Shown: positions 1 to 9,074, counted from the first letter of the stretch. The stretch is 64,000 bases of DNA from Candidatus Heimdallarchaeota archaeon (GCA_030614005.1 JAUWKS010000006.1:1-64000), one strand, 5' to 3'. Made by a program: numbers and translations. Notes: generated by a model from the sequence alone, not told the origin.

Positions 1-350
1 CATACACATTCCAAATGCCATCATTAATTTCATTAAATGTCATTACTAATTACAACACCTATGATTAATTATTCTTTTAGAAACTATTTGTTCTTGAAAT
101 AATTGGAATCTTCTCAAATAATAACGTTTAGTTATTAAATTTAAATAAATTCAATATCTTCAAACGAAAAACAAGTTACCAACTAAATGAATTCAATTTA
201 TAAAGAGAAATCTTACCGACGTATTTTACTGTAAAATTGTAAGTGTTTAAAGATAATATTATATCATTGCTATTCTAATTGGGATAATTTATTTCTTCAT
301 GAAATTGAAGCAAAAAATACCCAATTTTAAGAAAAATACAAGGGATAAAA
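1..350. other. AT-rich stretch without a gene
   Basis: I see no coding frame or RNA gene here. The stretch is very AT-rich, with short runs of A and T. The last 60 bases should contain the promoter and leader of the secreted-protein gene at 351. A purine-rich AAGGG lies about 8 bases before its ATG and can act as the ribosome site. No repeat or stable hairpin stands out. Confidence 0.5.
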
Positions 351-989
351 ATGAACAAAAAAATATTAGCAGCAGCTATTGCTAGTTTAGTAGTGCTAAC
401 AACTTGTGTTGGTATAATTCAAATTAGGCAAGTAACTGCTTCACCCACTGTGCTATACAGAGTCGAAGTTAAAGTGACCAAAATGAATCTCTATAATGAT
501 GGAGATACTATTGGGAAAGGTGAAATATATATGAATGATCCTGGTGCTGATTGGCCTAGTAAAGATTCTACAAAGTACGCAGGAGGATTTGAAGCTGTAT
601 ATATGGGCAATATTCTACTTGATTATTACGTTCTTAGCTACGATATTACCAGTGAAGGAGTATCTCATTCAATAACTTCAACAACTTCAAGACAAACATT
701 GTCCTATTCTCTTATGGATAAAGATTGGCCAAGTAAAGACGATCAGCTTTGGAATGGATATATTCAAACTTCTGGAACAACAAATGGTTGGGTATCAGGA
801 TGGAGTGGTGCAAAAGGCAGTACAAAATCTTTAGCTGGCGGAAATGTCAAAATTTGTACTTCAAATACAATTTCTGATACGTATAAATTTACAAAAAGTA
901 CTAATTTTGGTACAGTGTATACTTGGTATCGGACATTTACTAATGCACTCTACTTTGAAATACGTGTTACTCTAATAAGTAATATCTAA
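351..989 (+). CDS. secreted protein of unknown function with an internal DWPSKD repeat
   Basis: I do not recognise a family for this 212-residue protein. The N-terminus is a classical Sec signal peptide: MNKK, then about 20 hydrophobic residues, with probable cleavage near residue 30. The rest is polar and rich in Ser, Thr, Gly, Tyr and Trp, with two cysteines in or near the ends of the chain and no second membrane segment, so it is probably released or loosely surface-bound. The hexapeptide DWPSKD occurs twice, about 60 residues apart, each time followed by a short polar stretch and an aromatic/Gly motif. This suggests two copies of a beta-rich unit. The gene stands alone, and a hairpin with a T-run follows the stop. 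Confidence 0.7.
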   Translation: MNKKILAAAIASLVVLTTCVGIIQIRQVTASPTVLYRVEVKVTKMNLYNDGDTIGKGEIYMNDPGADWPSKDSTKYAGGFEAVYMGNILLDYYVLSYDITSEGVSHSITSTTSRQTLSYSLMDKDWPSKDDQLWNGYIQTSGTTNGWVSGWSGAKGSTKSLAGGNVKICTSNTISDTYKFTKSTNFGTVYTWYRTFTNALYFEIRVTLISNI

Positions 990-1004
990 ATTTTTTGAAA
1001 ACTC

Positions 1005-1035
1005 AAAGGAAAGATATTTTCTTTCTTTTTTTTAA
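1005..1035 (+). terminator. hairpin plus T-run after the secreted protein gene
   Basis: The arms at 1005-1014 and 1020-1029 pair over about 10 bases with one G-T wobble, leave a five-base loop, and are followed by a run of T. It sits about 15 bases after the stop codon, as expected for a transcription terminator. Confidence 0.55.
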
Positions 1036-1186
1036 TTCTTAAATATTGTTGACAAAGAGCTACACTTAAAATAAGAGCATTCATTTTTCAATTTAATTAA
1101 ACTCGATATCTAATTATTAATAAATCTTAATATTTTAGTTTCTTATAAAATCACCAAAAAAGGGAAAAGATCTGGTGTAGAAACCT

Positions 1187-2734
1187 TTGTCACAATCTTC
1201 TCGAGATGTAAAAAAAAGGCTCTTTGAATTTGCTAAAAAAGAATTTTCAACTAAATCACCATTATACGTTGAAGTTCGAAAAGCTAAAGGGGCAAAAACA
1301 TTCTATAAAGGACCTGTTCCACAACTCATTCTAACAAAACATAAAGCTATTCTTTTTACTGTTTTCGCAGATTATGGCTCTCTTTCACGCCTCTATTATT
1401 TCAATAGAGATGGATATTGTATCCAGGATACAAGCTATTCGACTAATAATATCCACAAGATAAAGAACCATCTCAAGAAAACAACTACTCGAATATTAAG
1501 ATATCCAAAACAAGAAACAGTAGCTTCCAAAAGCGAAATCTCTGTTGAGTTAGATAAGAAATTTGCTAGTATAATTGAGAAAATAGAAAAGATTACAAAA
1601 AGGAAGCTTGAGAGTAGACCTATTATTACCATAAGTGGTAACCTTGAATCCACGACTTTTGGGAAGACTTTTGAAGTTTTGACAATGAGAGACAGTTTCT
1701 TAGAACTACCATTTGGTGCAGAAAAAGAACCAAATATAGATATTATTCTAATCTATGAAGCGTTTAGAACAACTTTTGACAGTAAGCTCCAATACCCACT
1801 TTTATCTGAGGAATTGGCTAAAATTGGCACACTGTTATTATTAGAAAAAGAAGAATTGTTAGAAAGAGCAATTTCAATGAGTGCAATCAATTCATTAAAA
1901 GTAGAATCCTTTTCAAAGAATCTCTCAGATAAATTCTTAGAACTAGCTATTCTATTTGATCTTGTTGATCTAGTAAAAGATTTCACAGATTATAAAATAC
2001 TTATTCATTCAAAAGATGCTGCTGTAAGGTTCATTGAGAGCATAGTAATCGATCTATTCTCTAATTATGATAGTAAATATCGCTTGGCAACATACATCCA
2101 CCGCTCGATAAAAGAAAATACTATTTCAAAATCTAATGAACAATTTTTCGATTTGCTTCTTGTAACTAGTTGTTTAGAGAATTTATCTGAAACGCAAGAG
2201 AAGATGACATCTCTAAGGATAGCTCTTGATAAGAAACTTGTAACTAAAACAAGAGGCAAAATATTTGAAGAATTATTAGATTCAATATACAGGAATAAAG
2301 TTAGGAATGTTGCTGAAAAATGGCTGGATGTTTATGATTTATTTTCAACAAAAACGGATGATTTAATGGATTTAGTTATTGAGAATATGTTCAAGAAAGC
2401 AATTTCCATTGTTACAGTATATACAACTGAGCAATTAGAAAAACATGGTGATATTATTTTAACGTTCAAAAATAATTCAGATACGAATCTTGGTTCTTTC
2501 ACTGTAAGTGAACTTCATTGGACACCACGAGACTCTATGGAAATTATAGGCGTAAAAAGACGATTAAAACGTGCAATTCTAGAAATTGGCGAGGAAGCAG
2601 AACTACGGATTCCTATAATTCCTAAGAAAAGTGGTACAATAAATTTTGCTAATTTAGATGTTAGATTCAATGATCACTCAAGTATGAAGCATTATGTTCG
2701 TATATCTCTGCCGTCATTAAAAATAAGAAAATGA
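1187..2734 (+). CDS. large cytosolic helical protein with a C-terminal Ig-like domain
   Basis: This 515-residue protein is not recognised. It begins at a TTG with a GGTG ribosome site about 10 bases upstream. There is no signal peptide or membrane segment, so it should be cytosolic. Residues 1-95 look like a mixed alpha/beta unit with YVEV, LYYFNRDG and similar strands. Residues about 110-405 are almost wholly helical, Leu- and Lys-rich, like an alpha-solenoid. The last 105 residues are beta-rich and read like an immunoglobulin-fold domain (ILTFKNNSD, then ELRIPIIPKKSG and a closing strand), the layout of CARDB or adaptin-ear type domains. The helical-plus-Ig order recalls eukaryotic coat adaptors, but that comparison is only architectural. 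Confidence 0.65.
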   Translation: MSQSSRDVKKRLFEFAKKEFSTKSPLYVEVRKAKGAKTFYKGPVPQLILTKHKAILFTVFADYGSLSRLYYFNRDGYCIQDTSYSTNNIHKIKNHLKKTTTRILRYPKQETVASKSEISVELDKKFASIIEKIEKITKRKLESRPIITISGNLESTTFGKTFEVLTMRDSFLELPFGAEKEPNIDIILIYEAFRTTFDSKLQYPLLSEELAKIGTLLLLEKEELLERAISMSAINSLKVESFSKNLSDKFLELAILFDLVDLVKDFTDYKILIHSKDAAVRFIESIVIDLFSNYDSKYRLATYIHRSIKENTISKSNEQFFDLLLVTSCLENLSETQEKMTSLRIALDKKLVTKTRGKIFEELLDSIYRNKVRNVAEKWLDVYDLFSTKTDDLMDLVIENMFKKAISIVTVYTTEQLEKHGDIILTFKNNSDTNLGSFTVSELHWTPRDSMEIIGVKRRLKRAILEIGEEAELRIPIIPKKSGTINFANLDVRFNDHSSMKHYVRISLPSLKIRK

Positions 2735-2756
2735 AGCTAATTTTGTTAATTAGCTT
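2734..2756. terminator. bidirectional terminator hairpin
   Basis: Perfect 9-base arms (AAGCTAATT and AATTAGCTT) flank a five-base loop in the 24-base gap between two convergent genes. A T-rich tract follows on the minus strand, so it best serves the S-adenosylmethionine synthetase gene. Confidence 0.55.
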
Positions 2757-2758
2757 GC

Positions 2759-3961
2759 TTAATAGAGCTCATAAGATCTATTCAAGAACCCTTTCCAAAT
2801 AGTTGGCATTTTATTTAGCTGTTCTTGAACAATTTCTTCTATTCTTCGTTTAGTTTTGCTTTCGGTTTTTTTCCCTACGATAGCAAGCTCTATGATTTGT
2901 GGTTCAGTAATTTTTGTACCAATTTTGCTAACAAGATAACAGTCCACATTTTCAACACCTATTTCATGAACAACTTGTTCAGCAATGTTTCTCGCTGCAA
3001 TATTATACGTTTTACCAACATGACTTACTGGATTCTTACCTGCAGCTGCTTCTAAAGTCATTGGTCGATAAGGAGTAATCAATCCATTTGTTCTATTACC
3101 ACGACCAACCTGACCATCGTCTCCTTGCTCAGCAGAGGTACCAGTAACTGTCAAGTACAAACAATCTTCATTGTTAGCAACATCTGCTACATTGACATCA
3201 ACAGAAACATCACCACCCCAAACTTTGGAAGAGAGATCGAGAATCATATCCTTGACATCATCTTTTGTTTGCCAATAATGATCAGTATCTACAAGCTCAG
3301 TACAAATCATTGCACAAGCAATAGTTAAATCAATCTTCTTACCATGTCTAACACCCATTACTTTGATATCTTCACCAATTGCCGGGAATTTTTTCTTGGT
3401 ATCAGGGTTATTAAGCAATATTTCAGACTTGTAAGTTAATTCTTCCACTTGAGTAAATGGAGCAAATCCTATACCAATCGAAGTATCATTTGCTCGTGGT
3501 ATTTCAGAATCTTCATCAAAATTGCCGACTAAATCTGTACTTCCTGATCTAATTTTGTAATCAATAATAATATCATGTTCAATATTGAGGTGAGGTAAAT
3601 CTTTACCGAGCCAATTCTTTGTTGTTTCAATAACAAGTTTACCAATTGGTAAATATTTATCATTTATTCTAGTATTAGCACCCACAGCTCTACCAACAAG
3701 AAGAAGATAAATGGGTTCTAATATTTCACCATGACCAATTCTTGCTTCAGATTGTCCTCCACATAATATTGCTTTGTCCACATTATGGTGTTGGATACCA
3801 CCTAAATTTTCAACATACCATTTGCTTAAAGCAATACTTAATTCCTCAGAGGCTTTATCACACAGAAAATCTGGATGTCCTTTCCCTTTGCGCTCAACTA
3901 TCTCAACAGGTAATTTTGATGGGACAACATCACGATTATAACTAACAACTAAATTCTTCAT
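2759..3961 (-). CDS. mat: S-adenosylmethionine synthetase, archaeal type
   Basis: This enzyme makes S-adenosylmethionine from methionine and ATP, releasing phosphate and pyrophosphate, in the cytosol. The 400-residue length and the opening segments (ERKGKGHPD, CDKASEELS, then HHNVDKA and CGGQSEARIGHGE) are those of the archaeal family, which is only distantly related to bacterial MetK. Other conserved blocks are GNFDEDSEIPRANDTS, GTSAEQGDDGQVGRGNRTNG and a GKNPVSHVGK segment near residue 310. It is a single gene, convergent with the 515-residue protein upstream on the map. An AAGGAAGC ribosome site precedes the ATG. The call is secure. Confidence 0.97.
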   Translation of the reverse strand: MKNLVVSYNRDVVPSKLPVEIVERKGKGHPDFLCDKASEELSIALSKWYVENLGGIQHHNVDKAILCGGQSEARIGHGEILEPIYLLLVGRAVGANTRINDKYLPIGKLVIETTKNWLGKDLPHLNIEHDIIIDYKIRSGSTDLVGNFDEDSEIPRANDTSIGIGFAPFTQVEELTYKSEILLNNPDTKKKFPAIGEDIKVMGVRHGKKIDLTIACAMICTELVDTDHYWQTKDDVKDMILDLSSKVWGGDVSVDVNVADVANNEDCLYLTVTGTSAEQGDDGQVGRGNRTNGLITPYRPMTLEAAAGKNPVSHVGKTYNIAARNIAEQVVHEIGVENVDCYLVSKIGTKITEPQIIELAIVGKKTESKTKRRIEEIVQEQLNKMPTIWKGFLNRSYELY

Positions 3962-4113
3962 CTTATTTTCAGCTTCCTTTTTGCGTGGATTATAAAGTGA
4001 AGCTTACAGTTTAAAATCTTTGCTCAAATCAAAGAGAAACAAAAGATATTTGTAAGATCACATCTGTTATCTGACAAAATTCCGACAGATTTTTATTCCT
4101 TTAACTTAATACT

Positions 4114-4926
4114 GTGCTAGATTTAAATCAAACAATTGAGGGATTTATATTGGTGAGAAATGAAACAATCTATGCAAGATGCCCCAAATGTAATGCTAAT
4201 CTAGTTATTATGGATGGAATTTATGTTATCAATTGTAATGAATGCAACATTAATCTAGAATATGATCTCGAAATGAGAAAATTAGAAATTCTAGGGCGGA
4301 AAGTCGAATTTGTTTCTGGGAAAGTAATCAAAAGCACAGAAATAAATTCAACATTGGGTTCATCAAGAAGGTATTTTCCTTATCTTTTACTTGGAATAGT
4401 TACACTCGGAGTTGGATTAATATTCTATATGATGAAAAATTTGCGCGATCTAGAAGAGCATGAGACACACAGTAAGGAAGAAAAAGGTGCACAGCCACTT
4501 TTGCAGTCTGGTGAGACTTTTCTAAATTTTCATCAAATCCTACAGAATAGAATTTTTTATAGTGTTCGGTATATGGCAATGCTATGTGTTATAACAATTA
4601 GTTATGATTTAATCACTGCTGCTGAAAGTAAATATTCCAGTCTCTATCACCATTTGAAAGGACAAAGCAAAGAAACAGCGCCAATAAAATCTCCTCATTC
4701 AGCAATATTTCTAATATCATTTATTCTGTATATTGTTTCAATTGCAATAGTTTTGCCTACTGCAATAACTGATATTGTTTATTCAATACCATTAGTTGGT
4801 TTAACATTCTATATAGCAGCCGGTGTTGCAGGAGCTTCATTTCTTGTTGTACTTTTATGTGGAGCTATTTGGCAGAAAGCGTTTAATGAACATGTAAAAG
4901 CAATGAGGAAACTAGGATATCAATAA
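4114..4926 (+). CDS. zinc-ribbon membrane protein of unknown function
   Basis: Unrecognised 270-residue protein. The chosen start is a GTG. A T-rich box (TTTTTATT) lies about 25 bases before it with no clear ribosome site, so the transcript may be leaderless. Residues about 24-45 carry two Cys pairs (CPKCNAN and CNECN), a zinc ribbon. Hydrophobic helices follow near residues 88-110, 190-212 and 225-250, with a weaker one near 150. The segments between are charged. It is probably a membrane protein with a cytoplasmic zinc ribbon at the N-terminus. Nothing in the neighbours, S-adenosylmethionine synthetase and DnaJ, points to a role. Confidence 0.65.
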   Translation: MLDLNQTIEGFILVRNETIYARCPKCNANLVIMDGIYVINCNECNINLEYDLEMRKLEILGRKVEFVSGKVIKSTEINSTLGSSRRYFPYLLLGIVTLGVGLIFYMMKNLRDLEEHETHSKEEKGAQPLLQSGETFLNFHQILQNRIFYSVRYMAMLCVITISYDLITAAESKYSSLYHHLKGQSKETAPIKSPHSAIFLISFILYIVSIAIVLPTAITDIVYSIPLVGLTFYIAAGVAGASFLVVLLCGAIWQKAFNEHVKAMRKLGYQ

Positions 4927-4940
4927 ATCTGGGCTCAATT

Positions 4941-6056
4941 TTAGCTAGATTTACTTTTCTTTTTTCCTTTTTTATTCTTCCAAAGTTCTTTCATTTCAGT
5001 GAACATCTCCTTTTCACGTGAGGAAAGTTTGGTTGGAGTAACAACTCGCATTATGATGTGCATATCTCCTTTACCAAAACCTTGGAGGTTTGGAAATCCT
5101 TTCCCTTTAAGACGATATATTGCTCCATTTTGTGTGCCAGCTTTTATACCAACTTTAGCTTTTTGACCTTTAACCAATGTGGGAACAAAAATAGTATCAC
5201 CTAAAACTGCTTGTGCGATGTTAATCTTCTTTTCGAGTATTAGTTCGTTATCCTCTCTTTGGAAGTATTTGTGCTCTTTTAGAGTAATATTTACAAGTAA
5301 ATCCCCTGGAGGAGCACCTCGTGGGCCGGGTTCACCTTCACCAGAAACTCGTAACGTATAACCGCCATCTATACCTGCTGGAATTGAAACTTTGACTTTT
5401 CTAGGGCGTTTTACCATACCAGATCCTCTACATTGGTTGCAAGGTGAATCAATAATTACTCCAGCGCCCCGGCATTGCCTACAAGTTGTTTCATTAACCA
5501 TCATTCCGAAAGGTGTTCTCTGTTGCACTCTTTCTCTTCCTGAACCACCACAAGTGCTACATCTTCTAGGAGCTGTACCAGCGGCAGCACCAGAACCATT
5601 GCAAACATTGCAAGTAATATTCTTTTTTATTTCAATTTCCTTTTCTATTCCAGCTGCAGCTTCTTCAAAAGTAATTGGCAAAGTGATTCTAAGATCTCTA
5701 CCTCTTACAGGTCTGTGCGTTCTACTTGAGCGTCCACCACCAAATAAATCGCTAAAGATACTTCCGAAAATATCCCCAACACCTGCGCCTCCAAATGGAT
5801 CTCCACCAGTTCCTCCTGCGGTGTGCCCCAAACCACCCCATCCTAATCGATCGTAAGCGGCTCTTTGATCGGGATCACTCAAAACAGAATAAGATTCTGA
5901 CACTTCTTTAAAGCGTTTCTCTGCACCTTCATCACCAGGATTTGCGTCAGGGTGATTTACTCGAGCAAGTTTTCTGTAGGCTTTTTTAATCTCATCTTGA
6001 TTTGCGTTTCTTTGGACGCCTAAAACTTCATATGGGTCTCTTTTGGAACTGCTCAT
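4941..6056 (-). CDS. dnaJ: chaperone DnaJ (Hsp40, type I)
   Basis: DnaJ delivers unfolded clients to DnaK and stimulates its ATPase. The 371-residue protein has all type I parts in order: a J domain at residues 7-72 with HPD at 35-37, a Gly/Phe-rich linker at about 73-115, and a zinc region with four CxxCxGxG repeats (Cys pairs at 149/152, 166/169, 192/195 and 206/209). Two C-terminal client-binding beta domains follow. The last residues are a Lys-rich tail. DnaK and GrpE are not in this window, so the gene has left the usual hrcA/grpE/dnaK neighbourhood. In archaea this system is generally regarded as acquired from bacteria. The call is secure. Confidence 0.97.
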   Translation of the reverse strand: MSSSKRDPYEVLGVQRNANQDEIKKAYRKLARVNHPDANPGDEGAEKRFKEVSESYSVLSDPDQRAAYDRLGWGGLGHTAGGTGGDPFGGAGVGDIFGSIFSDLFGGGRSSRTHRPVRGRDLRITLPITFEEAAAGIEKEIEIKKNITCNVCNGSGAAAGTAPRRCSTCGGSGRERVQQRTPFGMMVNETTCRQCRGAGVIIDSPCNQCRGSGMVKRPRKVKVSIPAGIDGGYTLRVSGEGEPGPRGAPPGDLLVNITLKEHKYFQREDNELILEKKINIAQAVLGDTIFVPTLVKGQKAKVGIKAGTQNGAIYRLKGKGFPNLQGFGKGDMHIIMRVVTPTKLSSREKEMFTEMKELWKNKKGKKKSKSS

Positions 6057-6357
6057 TTATTAATCACCATAACTGTCAGATTTACTTCCCTATTCTCAGT
6101 ACTCTTGACTTCTAACTAATTTTCAATCCAGATGGTTTCACTATTTAATCTAGTGATTTTTCTTACATTTATACCTACTTAAATTCTATAATTAGTGAAT
6201 TAAAATGACTAGGTTCTATTTTTAATTATTGTGAAACAATACCTTTCCATTTTTAAAAAATTACTCTCTCCAGTAGAAATTATTGATGGATATCATGAAA
6301 ATCTATAAATAACAATTGACGTAGTTGAAAGCAGATTCCGGAATTTAATTCCAGAAA
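6057..6357. other. divergent promoter region between dnaJ and the dehydratase operon
   Basis: This is a 301-base gap between two genes transcribed away from each other. On the plus strand CTATAAATAA at 6303-6312 is a good archaeal TATA box for the dehydratase genes. A small palindrome, TCACTA-N7-TAGTGA, at 6138-6156 lies about 85 bases in front of dnaJ and could be an operator, but it is short. No coding frame is evident. Confidence 0.5.
6303..6312 (+). promoter_or_regulatory. TATA box of the leuC-leuD-like operon
   Basis: CTATAAATAA matches the archaeal TATA element. Transcription would begin about 25 bases downstream, near 6335, giving a short leader. No BRE element is clearly visible. Confidence 0.4.
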
Positions 6358-7638
6358 ATGTTTCGGAGAAGTCGACATACAATGGGTCAAACAGTAATTG
6401 AAAAAATTTTTTCCGCTCATTCAAAAGATGAGGTAAAACCAGGCAATATCATTTGGTTAGACCTCGATGTTCGGAGTGCTCGTGATTTTGCAGGAGCTAA
6501 TGTTGTAGGAAATCTACGGAAAAATTACCCTGAAAAGTCCAAGTTTGAGAATAAAGAGAAGACTGTCTTCACTTTCGATTGTGTTATTCCTGCCAATAAT
6601 CTTGGATACGCAGAAAATCAACAAACTATTCGAGTCTTTGCAGAAGAAGAAGGAATAAAACTTTATGATTCTGAATGGGGAATTGGTTCTCACGTTCTAA
6701 TCGAGGATGGGTATAGTTTACCAGGAACAACGACTGTTGGTACAGATAGCCATTTGAATATTATGGGTTGTATCGGTGCTTTTGGTCAGGGCATGGGCGA
6801 TCAAGATATTGCTTTTGGCATGAAAGCCGGCAAAACTTGGTTTGAAGTTCCACCTACAATGAAAATTATTATTGAGGGTGAATTAAAAGCTCCTTGTTCA
6901 GCTAAGGATATTACTTTAGCAGTAATTCGAAAATTGACTTCCAAAGGTTCCTTAGGAAAAGCAATCGAATTTGAAGGGAAAGCTATTGATAATCTCTCTT
7001 TACCAGGCAGAATAACTCTCTCTTCAATGGTTACTGAAATGGGTGGCATTGTTGGTTTTATTCCACCAAGTGATGAAGTTCTAAAGTATTGCAAAGAACG
7101 TGCGAAAACTGATTTCACTCCTCAATACGCTGATGAAGACGCTAAATATGTTGAAGAAGTTGTTGTGGATATTTCAGATTTACGTCCTTTAATTGCTAAA
7201 CCATTTAAACCTGATAATGTGGTAGAGGTTGAATCTCTAGAAAAAGACAATATTCACGTTCATTCTGGATTCATTGGTTCTTGTACAAATGGTCGCTACG
7301 CTGATATGAAAGTAGCAGTAGATATGCTTAGAGACAAAGAAGTAGCACCAAAAACAGTACTAAAAATCGTTCCTGCAACACGACGAGTGCTTGGTGATAT
7401 GATTGCCAATAACGATCTTCAAGTTCTGTTTGACGCTCGAACAGTTGTAAGCAATCCTGGTTGTGCAGGTTGTGCATCTGGTCAAATCGGTATGACTGGC
7501 AAAGGAGAAATTCAAGTATCTACTGGAAATCGAAACTTCAAAGGAAAACAAGGTTCTGGTATGACCTATCTCTGCAGTCCAGAAACTGTGACTGCTTCAT
7601 CAATTGCTGGGAAGATAATCAGCCCAGATAATCTTTAG
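6358..7638 (+). CDS. leuC: 3-isopropylmalate dehydratase/aconitase-family large subunit
   Basis: This is the catalytic subunit of a [4Fe-4S] hydro-lyase that isomerises a hydroxy-acid through dehydration and rehydration. The cluster ligands are visible: Cys309 in GSCTNGR, and Cys369 and Cys372 in GCAGCASG. Substrate-site blocks such as TVGTDSH and GAFGQGMGDQD are intact. The family normally begins MGQT-E-KI, which here is residue 9 (base 6382), so 6382 may be the true start even though an ATG exists at 6358. The small subunit follows after 13 bases. No other leucine, lysine or citrate-cycle genes are nearby, so isopropylmalate, homoaconitate and citrate all remain possible substrates. Confidence 0.88.
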   Translation: MFRRSRHTMGQTVIEKIFSAHSKDEVKPGNIIWLDLDVRSARDFAGANVVGNLRKNYPEKSKFENKEKTVFTFDCVIPANNLGYAENQQTIRVFAEEEGIKLYDSEWGIGSHVLIEDGYSLPGTTTVGTDSHLNIMGCIGAFGQGMGDQDIAFGMKAGKTWFEVPPTMKIIIEGELKAPCSAKDITLAVIRKLTSKGSLGKAIEFEGKAIDNLSLPGRITLSSMVTEMGGIVGFIPPSDEVLKYCKERAKTDFTPQYADEDAKYVEEVVVDISDLRPLIAKPFKPDNVVEVESLEKDNIHVHSGFIGSCTNGRYADMKVAVDMLRDKEVAPKTVLKIVPATRRVLGDMIANNDLQVLFDARTVVSNPGCAGCASGQIGMTGKGEIQVSTGNRNFKGKQGSGMTYLCSPETVTASSIAGKIISPDNL

Positions 7639-7651
7639 GAGGAAAAAATAA

Positions 7652-8182
7652 ATGGAAAAACCAATTACACTTAAAGGAAGGGCAGTAGTAATACGTGATT
7701 CTAGTGGGAAACCCATTGATGATGTTGATACGGATATGATTTTTCACAACAGGTATCTTCATATCATTGATATAAATGAAATGGGTCAATATGCTCTTGA
7801 CAATCTTGACGATTGGAAGGATTTTGCTAAAACAACTAAAAAAGGTGATATTGTATTCTTTGGCGCTAATTTTGGTTCAGGTTCTTCTCGTCAACAAGCT
7901 GTTGATTGCTTCACTGCTCTTGGTGTTCAAGCACTAGTTGCGAAATCTTATGGTGCAATCTATAAAAGAAATGCTATTAATGCTGGTATGCCTATAATTC
8001 AATCAGCTATCATTGACGATAAGTCATTAATTGAAACTGGCGATGAAGTTGAAGTAAATCTCAAAACTGGAATGATTAAAAATCTATCAAAGAAGAAAGA
8101 GCATTCCAATAGAGGCATGTCTAAAGTACAAATGGATATCTACAAAGCAGGCGATCTCTTTGCATATGCAAAGAATCTATAG
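7652..8182 (+). CDS. leuD: 3-isopropylmalate dehydratase/aconitase-family small subunit
   Basis: This is the swivel subunit, which pairs with the preceding large subunit to complete the hydro-lyase. The 176-residue length fits LeuD/HacB. DVDTD near residue 27 and FGSGSSRQQAVDCF near residue 72 are the diagnostic blocks; the second carries the substrate-binding arginine. The specificity loop reads HNRYLHIID, which does not match the loops I know for leucine, lysine or citrate enzymes, so the substrate cannot be named. A strong AGGAGG site lies 10 bases before the ATG, and the 13-base gap to the large subunit indicates one transcript. A T-run just after the stop probably ends it. Confidence 0.88.
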   Translation: MEKPITLKGRAVVIRDSSGKPIDDVDTDMIFHNRYLHIIDINEMGQYALDNLDDWKDFAKTTKKGDIVFFGANFGSGSSRQQAVDCFTALGVQALVAKSYGAIYKRNAINAGMPIIQSAIIDDKSLIETGDEVEVNLKTGMIKNLSKKKEHSNRGMSKVQMDIYKAGDLFAYAKNL

Positions 8183-8275
8183 CCTGTTCTTTTTTTCCTC
8201 TTTCATTCAACTTATAATTAGTAAGCACAATTCTTATAGTACGAACAACTAACTGTTTCTAAAGGTGTTTAGTGA

Positions 8276-8605
8276 ATGTCCGAGTTAGATAAAAAATTAC
8301 AAATAATAGAAGAGAGAATGAAAGATCAACTTTCTTCTCCAAAAGATGCAAAATTGATACGAACTTTGATGGAAACGCTTATTGATATTCGCGAAGCATT
8401 TGAGGAGTTCAACCGCTTCTTTAAAATTGATATTAACTTAGAGGAATTAGAGAACTTTAAACCAAGAGAAGTTGAATATTCCGGAGAATGGACAGACTCT
8501 CTAATTAAAATTTGCGAAGTATTAATTGATCTATATGAGAAAATTGACAAAGATGATCTTGCTAAAAAATGGAAGAAACGATTAGAGGAACTAAAAGATA
8601 TCTAA
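8276..8605 (+). CDS. small helical protein of unknown function
   Basis: A 109-residue acidic and basic helical protein without cysteines, signal peptide or membrane segment. I do not recognise it. It starts at an ATG about 12 bases after a GGTG site. The C-terminal 35 residues (a hydrophobic helix, then DKDDLAKKWKKRLEELK) resemble the middle of another small helical protein encoded at 30234-30650 (LEDKTLGQKWKEEFKETLK). The two may be distant paralogs. It is convergent with the membrane protein gene that follows, with a hairpin between them. Confidence 0.6.
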   Translation: MSELDKKLQIIEERMKDQLSSPKDAKLIRTLMETLIDIREAFEEFNRFFKIDINLEELENFKPREVEYSGEWTDSLIKICEVLIDLYEKIDKDDLAKKWKKRLEELKDI

Positions 8606-8606
8606 T

Positions 8607-8632
8607 AGTGAAAAGGGTCTTTTCCTTTCACT
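8607..8632. terminator. hairpin between convergent genes
   Basis: AGTGAAAAGG at 8607-8616 pairs with CCTTTCACT at 8624-8632 with one bulged base. It follows the plus-strand stop directly and overlaps the last codons of the minus-strand gene. T-rich DNA follows on the plus strand. Confidence 0.45.
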
Positions 8633-9074
8633 CTTCTTTCTCTTCTTCTGTAGTTTCGTTTGTTTCTACATCGCTAAAGACAACTTCTTCTTGTTGTGCT
8701 TCTTTCTCTTTTTCTTCAGGTGCTGTCTGTTTTTGTCCGACATCCTCTGTGGGGGTTCTCATCCATCCAAAATATATTCCTAAACCAAGTAGGAGCAAAT
8801 CAACAACTAACATCATTGTGAACACTAACGTATTTTTAACATGAACCTCGTTCCCTAAAATGTCTGATTTCTCATAAGGAAAAATACCGATAAAACCACT
8901 AATGATAATGTATGCTAATAATCCAGCAAATAGGAACATAAATGCGAATCCCCATTTGTTTATGTTAATTGAAAGATCGATATCTTCTTCTGCTTTTTTT
9001 ACATGAGTTGATTTATTTGTGGTTGTTGTTTGTTCTTTATTGCTTTTCTGACTTGTCTCGCCTGACTCTGGAAT
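8628..9074 (-). CDS. two-helix membrane protein with acidic tail, probable ATT start
   Basis: Unrecognised. The first in-frame ATG is at 8939, but it falls inside the first membrane helix (residues WGFAF before it complete the helix). The frame stays open upstream for 45 more codons of Lys/Thr/Glu-rich sequence. No ATG, GTG or TTG exists in that extension, yet a strong GGAGG lies 9 bases before an in-frame ATT at 9074-9072, so I place the start there, giving 148 residues. Two membrane helices follow (about residues 41-65 and 82-107), then an acidic, Glu-rich C-terminal tail of about 40 residues. If ATT is not used, the protein is 103 residues from 8939, or there is a frameshift upstream. Confidence 0.55.
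   Translation of the reverse strand: MPESGETSQKSNKEQTTTTNKSTHVKKAEEDIDLSININKWGFAFMFLFAGLLAYIIISGFIGIFPYEKSDILGNEVHVKNTLVFTMMLVVDLLLLGLGIYFGWMRTPTEDVGQKQTAPEEKEKEAQQEEVVFSDVETNETTEEEKEE

Noticed and set aside
5392..5856. 154-residue open frame antisense to dnaJ
   Set aside because: Pro-, Leu- and Ser-rich translation with no family look; it is the shadow of the Cys/Gly-rich DnaJ frame on the other strand.
6138..6156. TCACTA/TAGTGA palindrome upstream of dnaJ as a heat-shock operator
   Set aside because: Only six bases per arm and no second copy seen; kept as a note in the intergenic entry only.
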